This document shows positions 1-9,913 of a stretch of DNA of 64,000 nt, in pieces. Position numbers and translations under genes: made by a program. The stretch spans positions 7,244,547 through 7,308,546 of the forward strand of contig OZ024791.1 in the NCBI GenBank assembly GCA_964017065.1, written 5' to 3'. Every line of letters begins with the position of its first letter. Position 1 is the stretch's first letter. This DNA is from Haliclona indistincta. Its lineage: Eukaryota; Porifera; Demospongiae; Haplosclerida; Chalinidae. The notes below the pieces were generated by a model, which was not told the origin of the DNA, did no database searches, and was given only the letters and a program-made list of their open reading frames with translations.

Positions 1-664
1 ACTGCTATCAAACCACTAAGGTATTCTGTGCTTGTTGTAAGCATGTTGTCTTGGCTGTGTAACATGTGCTCGTGATACAAGCTCGTACTTTCATACAGAA
101 AGGAACACACTCTGTTGTCTATCCAAGCATTTCCATGTATACTGGCTAATGTAGTACCCATCAACAGTGAGCATAGCCTCTCTCACCTACTGCTATGATG
201 AATTTTCTTTACACAGATGACAATGATGATGGTATGGTGGTTCTTCAAGCTCTTGTGGAGGGGACAGTACTGGAAGTGCACACTCCAGGGCCTAAGGTGA
301 AAGATGCTGATATCGCTCCCCTGGTCGAACTATACGTGCACCAATACGGCTCAGAGGTATGCAGTATAGTTTATACTTCTCAAAATTACGTCCTTTTCCG
401 TAGGTCAAAGCATTTGTGAATCGTGAGGTGATCAACCAAGGGTTTGCTGTTTGGCGTGAAAGCACTCTTATTCCTCCATTCACTGCATCTTCAGCATCAG
501 CTGTTGGCTCGAAAAGTGAGCCAGTTGCACATTCGAAGATCGACCAGGCAGCTCACTCGAACGAACCAACCAGCAAGAACACTTGCTCTCTTGAAAAGAA
601 GCAAAATGATGCGGATCCTGAAAAGGTCAAAGTTGGAGAAACTGTCTCGTCTAATGCAGTATAA
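1..664 (+). CDS. 3' end of an unidentified protein gene (partial)
   Basis: Two exons are supported: 217-356 and 404-664, joined by a 47-bp GT-AG intron in phase 0, with a TAA stop at 662-664. The first exon opens after an ACAG acceptor and enters mid-codon, so more exons lie to the left or outside the window. The visible ~130 residues start with an acidic stretch, then a beta-rich segment (VLEVHTPGPKV, LVELYVHQYGSEVKAFVN, GFAVW) and end in a Ser/Lys-rich low-complexity tail. The pattern of a Val-Asn followed by Gly-hydrophobic-Ala is reminiscent of Tudor/staphylococcal-nuclease-like folds, but the piece is too short to name the family. Confidence 0.55.
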
Positions 665-1188
665 GCTGACTCACACAAGATAATCTTTTTACTCAATAGT
701 CTGAATCAACCTTTTTACTGAATCAACATATCACTGGATACTCACTTGGAATCTCTACTACTGATCACTTATGATAATTTCTTGTTTGTTTCACTACTGA
801 TTCTTTTTCTATCGTGCTTAACTCAGGTTTTTACTCATCCAATGATTCACCATGTAGCTGCTTGCAGCTTTCTCAAGTGCTCTCACTTCATTGCTCTGCT
901 TTGGACTCTAGTCACTTTTCATCAAATCCTCCCTTTGCTGTATAACGCTATGTTATATACTCAGTGATTACGATGACCTCTCTTGCATTCTCGGTGCTTC
1001 TATAGTGCTCATCAATGTGTGTTTTGTTTTGACTTATCTAACCAACTACTGATCTGTGCAGCTTTGGTCTGCTATTTTTTGTTCACTGTGCATAAATGTG
1101 CCTTGTGTACGAATCTCTTACTCATAAGCTATTGTCTTGTAATAATGATAATTTGTATTATTTTATTGTGAAACTAGCGATGTCATTG
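665..1188. other. Intergenic, convergent 3' flanks
   Basis: AT-rich spacer between the stop of the left partial gene and the stop of the minus-strand B3GLCT gene. I see no exon, repeat or RNA gene here; the short open frames lack homology-like patterns. Confidence 0.5.
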
Positions 1189-3227
1189 CTATAGCTCAGA
1201 TTTTTCATGCTGCTTGTAGAGATGGTCTGTTGTGTGCGTCGCCTCTTCTTGGAGGTAGTCCTTGTAGACAGTAATGGGGTCGACTGGTGTGTGACGATGG
1301 AAGGCAACTAAATCATGACTGGCAATCAGCTCAGGATGATAGATGTTCGGTTGATTCTGAGTATGAGAGGTTAGCATTTTCACACGCAGTATTTTTTTAC
1401 CTGTCTGAACATTTCCGAGTGCACGGTGTATATCTGCTTTTGAGAAGCCAGTCCTCCCAGGAACATGTCATCTGCGTATTCAGAAGACGGGCATTTTGGC
1501 ATCGTGGGAGACATTATTTTCTCAATGGCTGCTCTGTTCAAAACCATTCTGAAGAAGCAACAAGAATCTCGACATTGCGTGAAGTGAAATCATCCGCTAA
1601 CCCTCCCCCTCCTGTGACAAACAAGTAGCCATAGCTATGTGTTGCCTCGTAGCCGTATATCTCTCCCAGCAGTGTGGGCAGAGAAGAATTATAACAGGCT
1701 AGTAAATCCAGCAGTCGTGGTACACTGAGGCAAAGAAACAATAAGATAAAACAATTACTACAAAAACGGACCTTAAGAGAGTGTCATCATCAGCAATAAC
1801 CAGCCAGTTAGTGTCGCTGAGTTCATCATTGTGGTAAAATAAATTGATAATAGCCATTGTCTTCTCACAGTGACCTGGCAGAAAGAAGGACAGCTTCCTC
1901 TCTGACCAGCGTGTGCCTTTCACTGACCTTTCTCTGAATTAGGAACTCCCCCAAACACTGTTTTGTACTCCGGGTCAGCTTCGTCGCTGTAGTACTGTAT
2001 TCTGATATTATCGGTAGCGCCCCATGTCCGCTGGACAATAGGCACTGGAGAAAGACCAGAGTGATGGACAGAGTTGGTAACTTACATCGAGATTCATGGA
2101 ATTTCTTGCAAGTTTTGACAGCAAAGAACACTTCAGATAACTGGACCTTTCCATCCTATGAACAATGTGCTGTGACTGACGTTATAGTACTTGTAGCATA
2201 CTCACACACGACGCTGTGGTCTTGCGACTGCAGTACGAGGCACACAGCTGTTTAGTGAAGGGCTCACAGGAACAGAACTCAGGAACGTCCACAAGAGACA
2301 CCCCCATGGAGTGAGTAGGTGGAGGGTTAGGGAACATGTCCACTAGTTCAGGATAGGTCAAATAACGGAGAAACACCGATAGCTGCACATATAGCAACCT
2401 CGAATAAACAGATGCTACCATAAACAGCTTACTTCAAATAAAGGATCTAAACTAAAAACTGGTCTGAAATTTGAAGCATTTTGAGCAACTCTGTAATCCA
2501 CGATACAAAATGGTGATAACTTTCCACAATGACTTACAAGTGTAGTAGAGACGATCTGAGCACAAATCCAGAATGAAGAAGAGGATAGTGTAACAAGTGT
2601 GGTGGCTGTGACAGCAGAAAATGATGAATAATAGATGGTTCTTCATCATGTATACTATGCCCTAGAAACTGAAAGACAAACTGGTAATAATGACAAAGAT
2701 TGCTCGCCCAACCTGACACTTGGTGCAATTTTCGTATCTTCTCAAAACTTGTCCTAACAACGTAAAATTGACTTGGGTCTGTTCTGTGCCGAAGAAAAAC
2801 CAGTCTATTGCTTCTGATTTATACGTTGTAGCTAGTCTGTAGACTTGTATAAGCCTAAAATACGTATAATAGTTTGAAGTACTTGGACATGGCTGGAATC
2901 AGTGTGAACACTTTCCTATGTGGTTGAGTAATTGTGATCACCTGTTTTTAATTAAAAAAATGAAGTGATTTGAATTTGAGCTTCACCTCCTCGTCCGCTG
3001 CGTCTTCCACGTTCGTGAGGGCACTTCTCCACGAAGCAGCCACTTCCTCCACGGAGTTCACATGATATGGATGGGGCTGAGAGAGAAGAACGAAAACAAC
3101 GCGCGGATACGACTCGCCTGTAGCATATAGACAGCAGATGAAAAATACATAGACAGCACATAGCGATCTACCTACTTTTGCACAAGAAGCGAGACAGCGT
3201 CAATAGACAGAGAACTGCTGCAACCAT
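1189..3227 (-). CDS. B3GLCT: Beta-1,3-glucosyltransferase acting on O-fucosylated thrombospondin repeats
   Basis: A GT31 enzyme of the ER lumen; the family adds glucose to O-linked fucose on thrombospondin type-1 repeats. It can be followed exon by exon on the minus strand: 3227-3176 (start and signal peptide MVAAVLCLLTLSRF), 3117-2987 (VVFVLLSQ), 2941-2883, 2836-2713 (DWFFFGTEQ), 2668-2538 (FLGHSIHDEEPSIIHH), 2398 to about 2190 (VDVPEFC), about 2124-2070 (FFAVKTCKKFHESR), about 2040-1930 (QRTWG, YYSDEADPEY), about 1872-1773 (GHCEKTMAI, catalytic DDD motif in VIADDDTLL), about 1725-1590 (PRLLDLLACY, GEIYGYE, VTGGGG), and the last exon to a TAG at 1189-1191. Phases match at every junction checked, with introns of about 45-60 bp. 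The C terminus is KSEL, an ER-retention signal comparable to REEL in the human enzyme. The gene appears complete. Confidence 0.93.
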
Positions 3228-3302
3228 GCTGATGGGCGGAGCTAGAAAAGTGCGGGAAATACGAGGAAATTGAACGGAAATCCCGTACACAAGCCATAGA
3301 GC
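3228..3302. promoter_or_regulatory. 75-bp divergent promoter of B3GLCT and GT92 copy 1
   Basis: Only 75 bp separate the ATG of B3GLCT (minus) from the first in-frame ATG of the GT92 gene (plus). Both 5' UTRs and the core promoter must fit here or overlap the neighbour's first exon. I see no TATA box. Confidence 0.6.
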
Positions 3303-4622
3303 ATGCATAGACAAGAGGAAAGGATGTTAGCACGCCCGCTGTATCTGGCAGTCCTCGCCTTCTGTGTGACTCTTCTCATAATTTTGGTCTACTCTAATCG
3401 AGAGACACTACAACCAGTAAGCTTAACTATGATTCAACCGCAGGATCAGAATTCACTGCATCAGTTAGCATGGACGACAGTCAACAGACTCGACACTCTT
3501 AATACTAGCCTGGGGCCTCAATTCCTATCGGCATACTTTGATCGTAGAAGTTCAGTACGTGGACGCCCAGCAGTCGTAGTACTTGGATACCAGCTTAAAG
3601 TTCAACCAAATACGACCCTTTATTGCAAACTAACATATTCTTCTCATTTAACTCTTTGTCAACAGACACCAGCAACCAAGTTCGTTATAGTTGGAAATAC
3701 GTTTCTAAGGAACAAGCAATCAGAACCAGTGGAATATGTATGTCATTGTAATGGTACTGCACAAGAGCAGCGAAATATTCCAATATCTGTTGCTTTCAGT
3801 CTTAGCCCAAACTGTGAACATGCCTCAGAAAATATTCCCATCCTCAATAAACAACCAGTTGACAACAAAGCAATTCATGAATTTGCCGTCTGTGTGCATA
3901 GTCCAGTTTTTAAAGCATCTTCTGTAAAAATAGCCGAGTTTATTGAAATGCAATTAGCATTAGGAGCTCATCACGTCACAATGTACTTCATGGACGTACC
4001 AGAGAACTTTCAACTTGTATTGAGAGAGTATCTTGAAAATGATCAGCTAGTGGCTGTGAAATGGAAACCAGTTGAACTGCATTACTATGGACAAATGTTA
4101 GTGATACACGACTGTCTGTATAGAAACATGAACAGGGCAAAGTATCTGGCTTTCATAGATTTGGACGAACTCATTCTTCCGATGCAACATGACAACTGGA
4201 CTGGTATGATGAAGAAAATAGACTCGAGTCCTAAGATGGGAGCCTTTGTGTTTCTTAATACATTTTTTACTGATTCTGAAACCATTGGGAATTCCATGAA
4301 CCCATGCAAGATGTTAGACACACCCGTCTACTTCAGATGGACGAAGCGTTATTTATGCAAGTACAGAATACATAGAAGGTCAAAGTTTATTGTTAAGACC
4401 AGTATACCAATTACTGAAGTTGGAATACACGGAGTGACTAGTGCCAACATGGGCGGGCACTCTGAGATGACCGTGCCTAGTACAATAGGCATCAATGCTC
4501 ACTACAGGTATAGAAAATCAAGTGACTGCACCAAAGATAAAACAGTAATGGACACCACTGCCTTGAAATATCAGTCACAAGTGATGAAATCTCTTAAACA
4601 GAAAATTTGCTCATACAATTGA
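3303..4622 (+). CDS. GT92 family glycosyltransferase, tandem copy 1
   Basis: Single-exon gene for a type II Golgi glycosyltransferase of family GT92 (formerly DUF23), whose characterised members transfer beta-1,4-galactose to core fucose or related glycans. The 439-residue frame has a short cytoplasmic end, a transmembrane anchor near residues 13-29 (LYLAVLAFCVTLLIILVY), a stem, and a catalytic domain from about residue 190: FAVCVHSPVFK, EFIEMQLALGAHHVTMYFMD, the DLDE metal-binding motif (AFIDLDELILP), FVFLNTFF, a C-terminal INAHYRYRKSSDC with the family HYR element, and several paired Cys. The start may be 3303 or the in-frame ATG at 3324. Almost identical to the gene at 8428-9750. The exact donor and acceptor cannot be read from sequence. 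Confidence 0.9.
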   Translation: MHRQEERMLARPLYLAVLAFCVTLLIILVYSNRETLQPVSLTMIQPQDQNSLHQLAWTTVNRLDTLNTSLGPQFLSAYFDRRSSVRGRPAVVVLGYQLKVQPNTTLYCKLTYSSHLTLCQQTPATKFVIVGNTFLRNKQSEPVEYVCHCNGTAQEQRNIPISVAFSLSPNCEHASENIPILNKQPVDNKAIHEFAVCVHSPVFKASSVKIAEFIEMQLALGAHHVTMYFMDVPENFQLVLREYLENDQLVAVKWKPVELHYYGQMLVIHDCLYRNMNRAKYLAFIDLDELILPMQHDNWTGMMKKIDSSPKMGAFVFLNTFFTDSETIGNSMNPCKMLDTPVYFRWTKRYLCKYRIHRRSKFIVKTSIPITEVGIHGVTSANMGGHSEMTVPSTIGINAHYRYRKSSDCTKDKTVMDTTALKYQSQVMKSLKQKICSYN

Positions 4623-5085
4623 TCCAATTTTAAATGCAGTTTAACGTAGTTAGACGGAGTTAACATCAGGGGGCGGTGCTTGAGTTGTAGAGAAGTGCAT
4701 GTGATAAGAACGTGGGGGTCGCGGGTAAAGTTCCGCACCTACGTTTCTATAGTTAATCTGATTGGCTGTTTGGGTGAGCGAGCAGGAATTGTGCGTTGTT
4801 TTGAATGCAGCCGGAGTGCTGTTGCTTCAGTGGTGTCACATTTGTCTGTAGTTGTGCTTTTGCGCCCACCCAGCCCATTCCCCCTTTTCTAGAAATTTCC
4901 AGGAGATTCTCCTGTGATCAGTGTTGGGCGGGTTGGAGGCTCCGCCTCCAGGCTCCTCCTCCTTATGACACACCTTTTAAAAGAGTGTGGTCTTAGAGGG
5001 TGGAGCTTATCATACCCGGCGCGGCGCTGCCCGCCCCCCTTCACTTTGCCAAACCCACTCAAGCATATCTTCCTACGCCACTGAT
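4623..5085. other. Intergenic spacer
   Basis: About 460 bp with GC-rich stretches, including a short palindromic GGAGGCTCCGCCTCC around 4935. No supported gene; open frames here are unremarkable. Confidence 0.5.
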
Positions 5086-5265
5086 GTACAGCGCTTTGAA
5101 TAGATCTTGCAACGCCACAGTCAAAGCGGAAGTAATACGTTGACCAATCAAACAGGGCTGGTCACGTGTGGGCCTACATCAGAGCGTGATGGATTGGTCA
5201 ACGTAAGAAAACGTGTTACTTCCGCTTTGACTGTGGCGTTGCAAGATCTATTCAAAGCGCTGTAT
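5086..5265. repeat. Foldback element (MITE-like), about 180 bp
   Basis: The left arm beginning ACAGCGCTTTGAATAGATCT near 5088 returns as its reverse complement ending near 5263. Arms are about 50 bp or more; the remainder contains CCAATCA and its inverse. It lies directly beside a related foldback at 5263-5446. Confidence 0.85.
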
Positions 5266-5446
5266 ACAGTTATTTGCGAAGATCTTGCATAACGGAAGCG
5301 AAAGCGGAAGTATGACGTTGGCCAATCAAACGCACGTGGGCGTGACTAACTGAAGCTGTACACGTGACGAAAAGTGAATTTGATTGGCCAGTGTCACACT
5401 TCCGCTTTCGCTTCCGTTATGCAAGATCTTCGCAAACAACTGTATA
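5263..5446. repeat. Second foldback element, related to its left neighbour
   Basis: TATACAGTTATTTGCGAAGA at the left end reappears inverted at the right end (5425-5446). Arms carry GCAAGATCT, CGGAAGT and CCAATCAAA blocks shared with the 5086-5265 element, so both belong to one family despite different loop sequence. Confidence 0.85.
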
Positions 5447-5449
5447 GGG

Positions 5450-6850
5450 GATAGGCTAAGTTCACCCATAGATACAATATACTCACAGGGATTAGCAACG
5501 GACAGGAATTTCAACTACATCCGTGTTACGGGTTAAATTTCCAACGTGTTAGAGCACAGCGTGCGAAGAGTTGTGCCCGCCAAATACATTGTAGCATGGC
5601 TTGACAAATCGCGTGTGTGGGTAGGACTGCTGTAACGCGAAGGCAGGAAAATTGTCAGTACAACGAAGGATTCAAAGCACGAGAAAACCAATGTTAAAAG
5701 CAAGATCTTCTTTCAGCACAGTTATTCTCATAGAACGGCCTTTCTTCTCGAGGATAAACTAAAACAAGATCAGCCAGAGCGTTTCTATTGTCAGAAGAGG
5801 TACAGAAAAACCCGTACCGTAGGGGGGCGTATTTTACTTTAGCCCCCCCTCGAATATGCGTGGGTTAATTAATTGACACCTCGAGGTGTTAAATTTTTGT
5901 CACGCGCGTGCTGCAGCAACTAAATACTAAACCCAAGACCTTAAAAAACTTCGTCTAACTGCGCAAAGTCGAGAGGGTCTTCCTAACTAAGGATCGTCGG
6001 GAGGGTCTTCCTAACTAAGGATCGTCGGGAGGGTCTTCCTAACTAAAGATCGTCGAGAGGAAGACCCTCCCGACGATCCTTAGTTTAAGTTAGGAAGACC
6101 CTCTCGACGATCCTTAGTTAGGAAGACCCTCCCGACGATCCTTAGTTAGTTAGGAAGACCCTCTCGACTTTGCGCAGTTAGGCGAAGTTTTTTAAGGTCT
6201 TGGGTTTAGTATTTAGTTTTGTTTAGTTGCTGCAGCACGCGCGTGACTAATATTTAACACCTCGAGGTGTTAATTAATTCACCCACGCAGTTTCGAGGGG
6301 GGGGCCTAAATTGAAATAAGCCCCCGTAGGGCTGAACGCCTTAGTTTGTCTACATGTAGTGCGACAGCGCTACACTGTGTGAGATCGAGAATAAAAAATG
6401 CGCTATTTTCACGAGGACATGTACGAACTAACATGTTATCAGCAAAGAATGGACTGAAGCACAACTAAAAACTAGTAACAGGTACAGAACCACTTTTCAG
6501 CAGAGTAAACAAACTGTTTGTTAGCGTTTTACAACGCTCGTCCGGCAAACAACAACCGCTTCGCCGGTTAGCGATCAAAACGAAACAGTACTCAAGTCGC
6601 CTTTACTATCAAAGTGTAGGCAGAACGTACTAGTCAATCACCAGAGCTCGACAACGTGCCAAGCCAGTGACTCTTTTTAGCACGGTCGTCAAGAGCTAGC
6701 TTAGCAACGAGCTCGTTGCAAGGCAACGGTTAATATTTAACCCGTAACGAGGATGTAAATCAGCTCGTAATACAAAATGTATTGGCGTTGCTAATCCCTG
6801 TTGTATACTAGTCTGTACATTATATCTATGGTCCACCCAACCTGAGGTGC
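5450..6850. repeat. Large composite foldback element
   Basis: Nested inverted repeats. The outer arms pair 5455-5550 (GGATTAGCAAC, TTACGGGTTAAAT) with 6725-6845. An inner perfect-looking palindrome pairs 5820-6060 with 6060-6335, including CACCTCGAGGTGTTAA, GCACGCGCGTG and ACTAAACCCAAGACCTTAAA on both sides. The centre is an array of about 30-bp units based on GATCGTCGGGAGGGTCTTCC that flips orientation at about 6060. No protein-coding potential seen. Confidence 0.85.
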
Positions 6851-6952
6851 GGATGTGTGACGTCACGGGCAGGAAGCACGTGACATGCCCGCGCATGTGT
6901 ATTATAATAGAATATCACTATAAAGCCTAGTTCCAATGTCGAGTTGGCAATA

Positions 6953-7026
6953 GGTCTCGGTGGCTCAATGGGTAGGTGTTGTGCATAGCAGCATGGTGTG
7001 CTAGGGTTCAATCCCTGGTACAGACT
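6953..7026 (+). other. tRNA-like Pol III module (SINE-type head)
   Basis: A 74-nt segment with an A-box-like TGGCTCAATGGGTAGG and a B-box-like GGGTTCAATCCCTGG at tRNA spacing, ends that can partly pair (GGTCT / AGACT), then a T-rich tract at 7029-7051. It is degenerate compared with the two real tRNA genes in this window, and lies beside CACTATAAAGCC, a block shared with two other repeat-borne modules. Confidence 0.6.
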
Positions 7027-7134
7027 ACTTTTTTTGGTTCTTTTTTTTTTCACAAAAAAAAACTGTTAGGCAGAGGCTAGCGCTCTTACCGCGGGACAGT
7101 AGCGCTGTTAGCCACGGGTTTGCGCTGTTAGCTC

Positions 7135-7345
7135 CGTAGGACGACCCTCTCGACGATCCTTAGTTAGTTAGGAAGACACTCCCGACCGGATCCTTAGTTA
7201 GGAAGACCCTCCCGACGATCCTTAGTTAGGAAGACCCTCTCGACGATCCTTAGTTAGTTAGGAAGACCCTCCTGGCATTTCGCAGTTAGGCGAAGTGTTT
7301 TAAGGTCTTGGGTTTAGGATTTAGTTTTGTTTAGCACGTGAATAC
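7135..7345. repeat. Solo array of GATCGTC units plus shared core block
   Basis: Repeats of the TCCTTAGTTAGGAAGACCCT type followed by GCAGTTAGGCGAAGTGTTTT and AAGGTCTTGGGTTTAG. This matches the right half of the 5450-6850 element and appears to be a partial copy. Confidence 0.7.
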
Positions 7346-7384
7346 CATAGCAACGAGCGTGACGTAACTCATCCGCACTTCAGA

Positions 7385-7820
7385 TTGGGTGAACTTAGTC
7401 CATCATACTGCAGTTTGCAAGTTGGTTGTCATAGTCAATGGTTCATGCTTGATAGTGTGGTTAGCACGGTTGATACAGTGTGGTTAACATTAGCCATACA
7501 TGGCTTCTCTGTATTACGCAATCATTATCACGTGAGTCTGAGAGCATACGCTCTAATTCAAATTCCATCGCTATTAGCAAGCTGCTTCTGTTGGAAGCAA
7601 TCTTGCAAAGCCACTGCACCAAAGTAAACACAGCTCGAGCTTGCTTGTGATAACGCACAAGAATTAGAGCATATGCTATCAGACTCACGTGATAACGATT
7701 GCGTAATGCAGAGAAGCCATGTATGGCTAAGGCTGACCACACTATATCAACCTTGCTAACCACACTATCAAGCATGAACCATTGACTATGACAACCAACT
7801 TGCAAACTGCAGTACTGTAT
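7385..7820. repeat. Foldback element with arms of about 170-200 bp
   Basis: The arm from about 7405 (CTGCAGTTTGCAAGTTGG, TCATGCTTGATAGTGTGG) is repeated as its reverse complement ending about 7815, leaving a loop of roughly 40-60 bp near 7590-7620. Open frames on both strands here (7385-7627 plus, 7461-7805 minus) are mirror images of one another, as expected for a palindrome and not for genes. Confidence 0.85.
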
Positions 7821-7859
7821 TATCTATGATCCCATGTATATTATAGGGAATGACTCAAT

Positions 7860-8402
7860 TCACCCGGTTTGAAACCGTTGCCATGGCAATCACGTGATAA
7901 CTATGGACGAATACTGTCAACTAAACCCTAAAAACCTTCTCCTAACTGCGCAGAGTCGGGAAGGGTATCCTAACCCGGGCCTTCGGCCCTTGGTAAGCCT
8001 AAGGATCGTCGGGAGGGGCGTCCTAAACAGGGCCTTCGGCCCTAGCTAAAGATCGTCGGGAGGGGCGTCCTAAACAGGGCCTTCGGCCCTAGCTAAGGAT
8101 CGTGGGAGGGTCGTTCTAAACTAAGGATCGTCGAGAATGTTACTACTAGCTAGAAAACTTAAGTTTTTTTGTGAAAAAAAAAACAAAAAAATCAATGGAC
8201 ACGGTGAGGATCGAACCGTGAACGTCTACATCACAAACCACCGCACTAAACCTCTGAGCCACCGGAACCTGCTGACCAACCGTTGCTACAAACAAGGCTT
8301 TATAGTGATTCAGTACGCGCGCGCATGTAGATGAAATAAGCCCCCGAAGGGGGCTTGTGCACGTGACGTACCCGTGACGTAGTCGTTTCAAACCGGGTGA
8401 AA
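7860..8402. repeat. Foldback element carrying a tRNA-like module
   Basis: Ends are the inverted TTCACCCGGTTTGAAAC (about 7859-7875 and 8386-8402). The inside holds the shared core (CTAAACCCTAAAAACCTTC, 7922-7940), about three 48-bp tandem units with GGGCCTTCGGCCC hairpins (7976-8100), a minus-strand tRNA-like module, an A-rich stretch, and GCTTTATAGTGATT. The right end stops about 25 bp before the ATG of GT92 copy 2. Confidence 0.8.
8199..8278 (-). other. tRNA-like Pol III module inside foldback element
   Basis: On the minus strand the segment reads GGTTCCGGTGGCTCAGAGG (A-box region), then about 35 nt later GGTTCGATCCTC (B box). The stems are imperfect compared with a true tRNA. It is followed on its own strand by an A/T-rich stretch, as in tRNA-derived SINEs. 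Confidence 0.6.
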
Positions 8403-8427
8403 TGAGTCATAACCTTAGTGAATCCCC

Positions 8428-9750
8428 ATGTATATAGCACGGCCGCGATATCTAGCTCTCCTCGCCTTCTGTGTGACTCTTCTCATAATTTTGGTCTACT
8501 CTAATCGAGAGACACTACAACCAGTAAGCTTAACTATGGGAATTCATCCGCGGCAGGATCAGAATTCACTGCATCAGTTAGCATGGACGACAGTCAACAG
8601 ACTCGACACTCTTAATACTAGCCTGGGGCCTCAATTCTTATCGGCATACTTTGATCGTAGAAGTTCAGTACGTGGACGCCCAGCAGTCGTAGTACTTGGA
8701 TACCAGCTTAAAGTTCAACCAAATACGACCCTTTATTGCAAACTAACATATTCTTCTCATTTAACTCTTTGTCAACAGACGCCAGCAACCAAGTTCGTTA
8801 TAGTTGGAAATAAGTTTCTAAGGAACAAGCAATCAGAACCAATGGAATATGTATGTCATTGTAATGGTACTGCACAAGAGCAGCGAAATATTCCAATATC
8901 TGTTGCTTTCAGTCTTAGCCCAAACTGTGAACATGCCTCAGAAAATATTCCCATCCTCAATAAACGACCAGTTGACAACAAAGCAATTCATGAATTTGCC
9001 GTCTGTGTGCATAGTCCAGTTTTTAAAGCATCTTCTGTAAAAATGGCCGAGTTTATTGAAATGCAATTAGCGTTAGGAGCTCATCACGTCACAATGTACT
9101 TCATGGACGTACCAGAGAACTTTCAACTTGTATTGAGAGAGTATCTTGAAAATGATCAGCTAGTGGCTGTGAAATGGAAACCAGTTGAACTGCATTACTA
9201 TGGACAAATGTTAGTGATACATGACTGTCTGTATAGAAACATGAACAGGGCAAAGTATCTAGCTTTCATAGATTTGGACGAACTCATTCTTCCGATGCAA
9301 CATGACAACTGGACTGGTATGATGAAGAAAATAGACTCGAGTCCTAAGATGGGAGCCTTTGTGTTTCTTAATACATTTTTTACTGATTCTAAAACCACTG
9401 GGAATTCCATGAACCCATGCAAGATGTTAGACACACCCATCTACTTCAGATGGACAAAGCGTTACTTATGCAAGTACAATATCCATAAAAGGTCAAAGTT
9501 TATTGTTAAGACCAGTATACCAATTACTGAAGTTGGAATACACGGAGTGGCTAGTGCCAACATGGGCGGACACTCTGAGGTGAGCGTGCCTAGTACAATA
9601 GGCATCAATGCTCACTACAGGTATAGAAAATCGAGTGACTGCACCAACGATAAAACAGTAATGGACACCACTGCCTTGAAATATCAGTCGCAAGTGATGA
9701 AATCTCTCAAACAGAAAATCTCTCCAATTTTAACACAAACCACTAACTAG
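8428..9750 (+). CDS. GT92 family glycosyltransferase, tandem copy 2
   Basis: An intact 440-residue single-exon frame, nearly identical to the GT92 gene at 3303-4622 from about residue 5 (ARPxYLAxLAFCVTL) to residue 430. The DLDE motif, HYR element, cysteines and glycosylation sites are all kept. Differences are scattered single substitutions plus a two-codon change near residue 37 (MGIHPRQDQ against MIQPQDQ) and a different C-terminal tail (SPILTQTTN). The 5' flank differs completely: similarity to copy 1 starts just inside the coding region, and sequence upstream of the ATG is the end of a foldback element. A recent tandem duplication that acquired a new upstream region is the simplest reading. 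Confidence 0.88.
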   Translation: MYIARPRYLALLAFCVTLLIILVYSNRETLQPVSLTMGIHPRQDQNSLHQLAWTTVNRLDTLNTSLGPQFLSAYFDRRSSVRGRPAVVVLGYQLKVQPNTTLYCKLTYSSHLTLCQQTPATKFVIVGNKFLRNKQSEPMEYVCHCNGTAQEQRNIPISVAFSLSPNCEHASENIPILNKRPVDNKAIHEFAVCVHSPVFKASSVKMAEFIEMQLALGAHHVTMYFMDVPENFQLVLREYLENDQLVAVKWKPVELHYYGQMLVIHDCLYRNMNRAKYLAFIDLDELILPMQHDNWTGMMKKIDSSPKMGAFVFLNTFFTDSKTTGNSMNPCKMLDTPIYFRWTKRYLCKYNIHKRSKFIVKTSIPITEVGIHGVASANMGGHSEVSVPSTIGINAHYRYRKSSDCTNDKTVMDTTALKYQSQVMKSLKQKISPILTQTTN

Positions 9751-9913
9751 GGTTAACCTGCTACCACTCCAATTGTAATATTATTTTGTATCATTCCTTG
9801 AATTTAAAAAAGTGAGCATCAACAGTACAAGAGAAAAAATAATAAATTTAGCATCCAGTTATCGAACTCTTAAATAGTCATCAATTTAGGTTTAAAGAGA
9901 TATTATACTCTGC

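Noticed and set aside
5950..6180. Possible CRISPR-like array of regular repeats
   Set aside because: The units are direct repeats without unique spacers, flip orientation at a palindrome centre, and lie in eukaryotic DNA.
6953..7026. Possible functional tRNA gene
   Set aside because: The A and B boxes are present but stems do not pair well and the segment is embedded in repeat sequence shared with two other copies; a SINE-type module is more likely.
7385..7805. Overlapping open frames on both strands with similar translations
   Set aside because: They are mirror images caused by the palindromic foldback element, not two genes.
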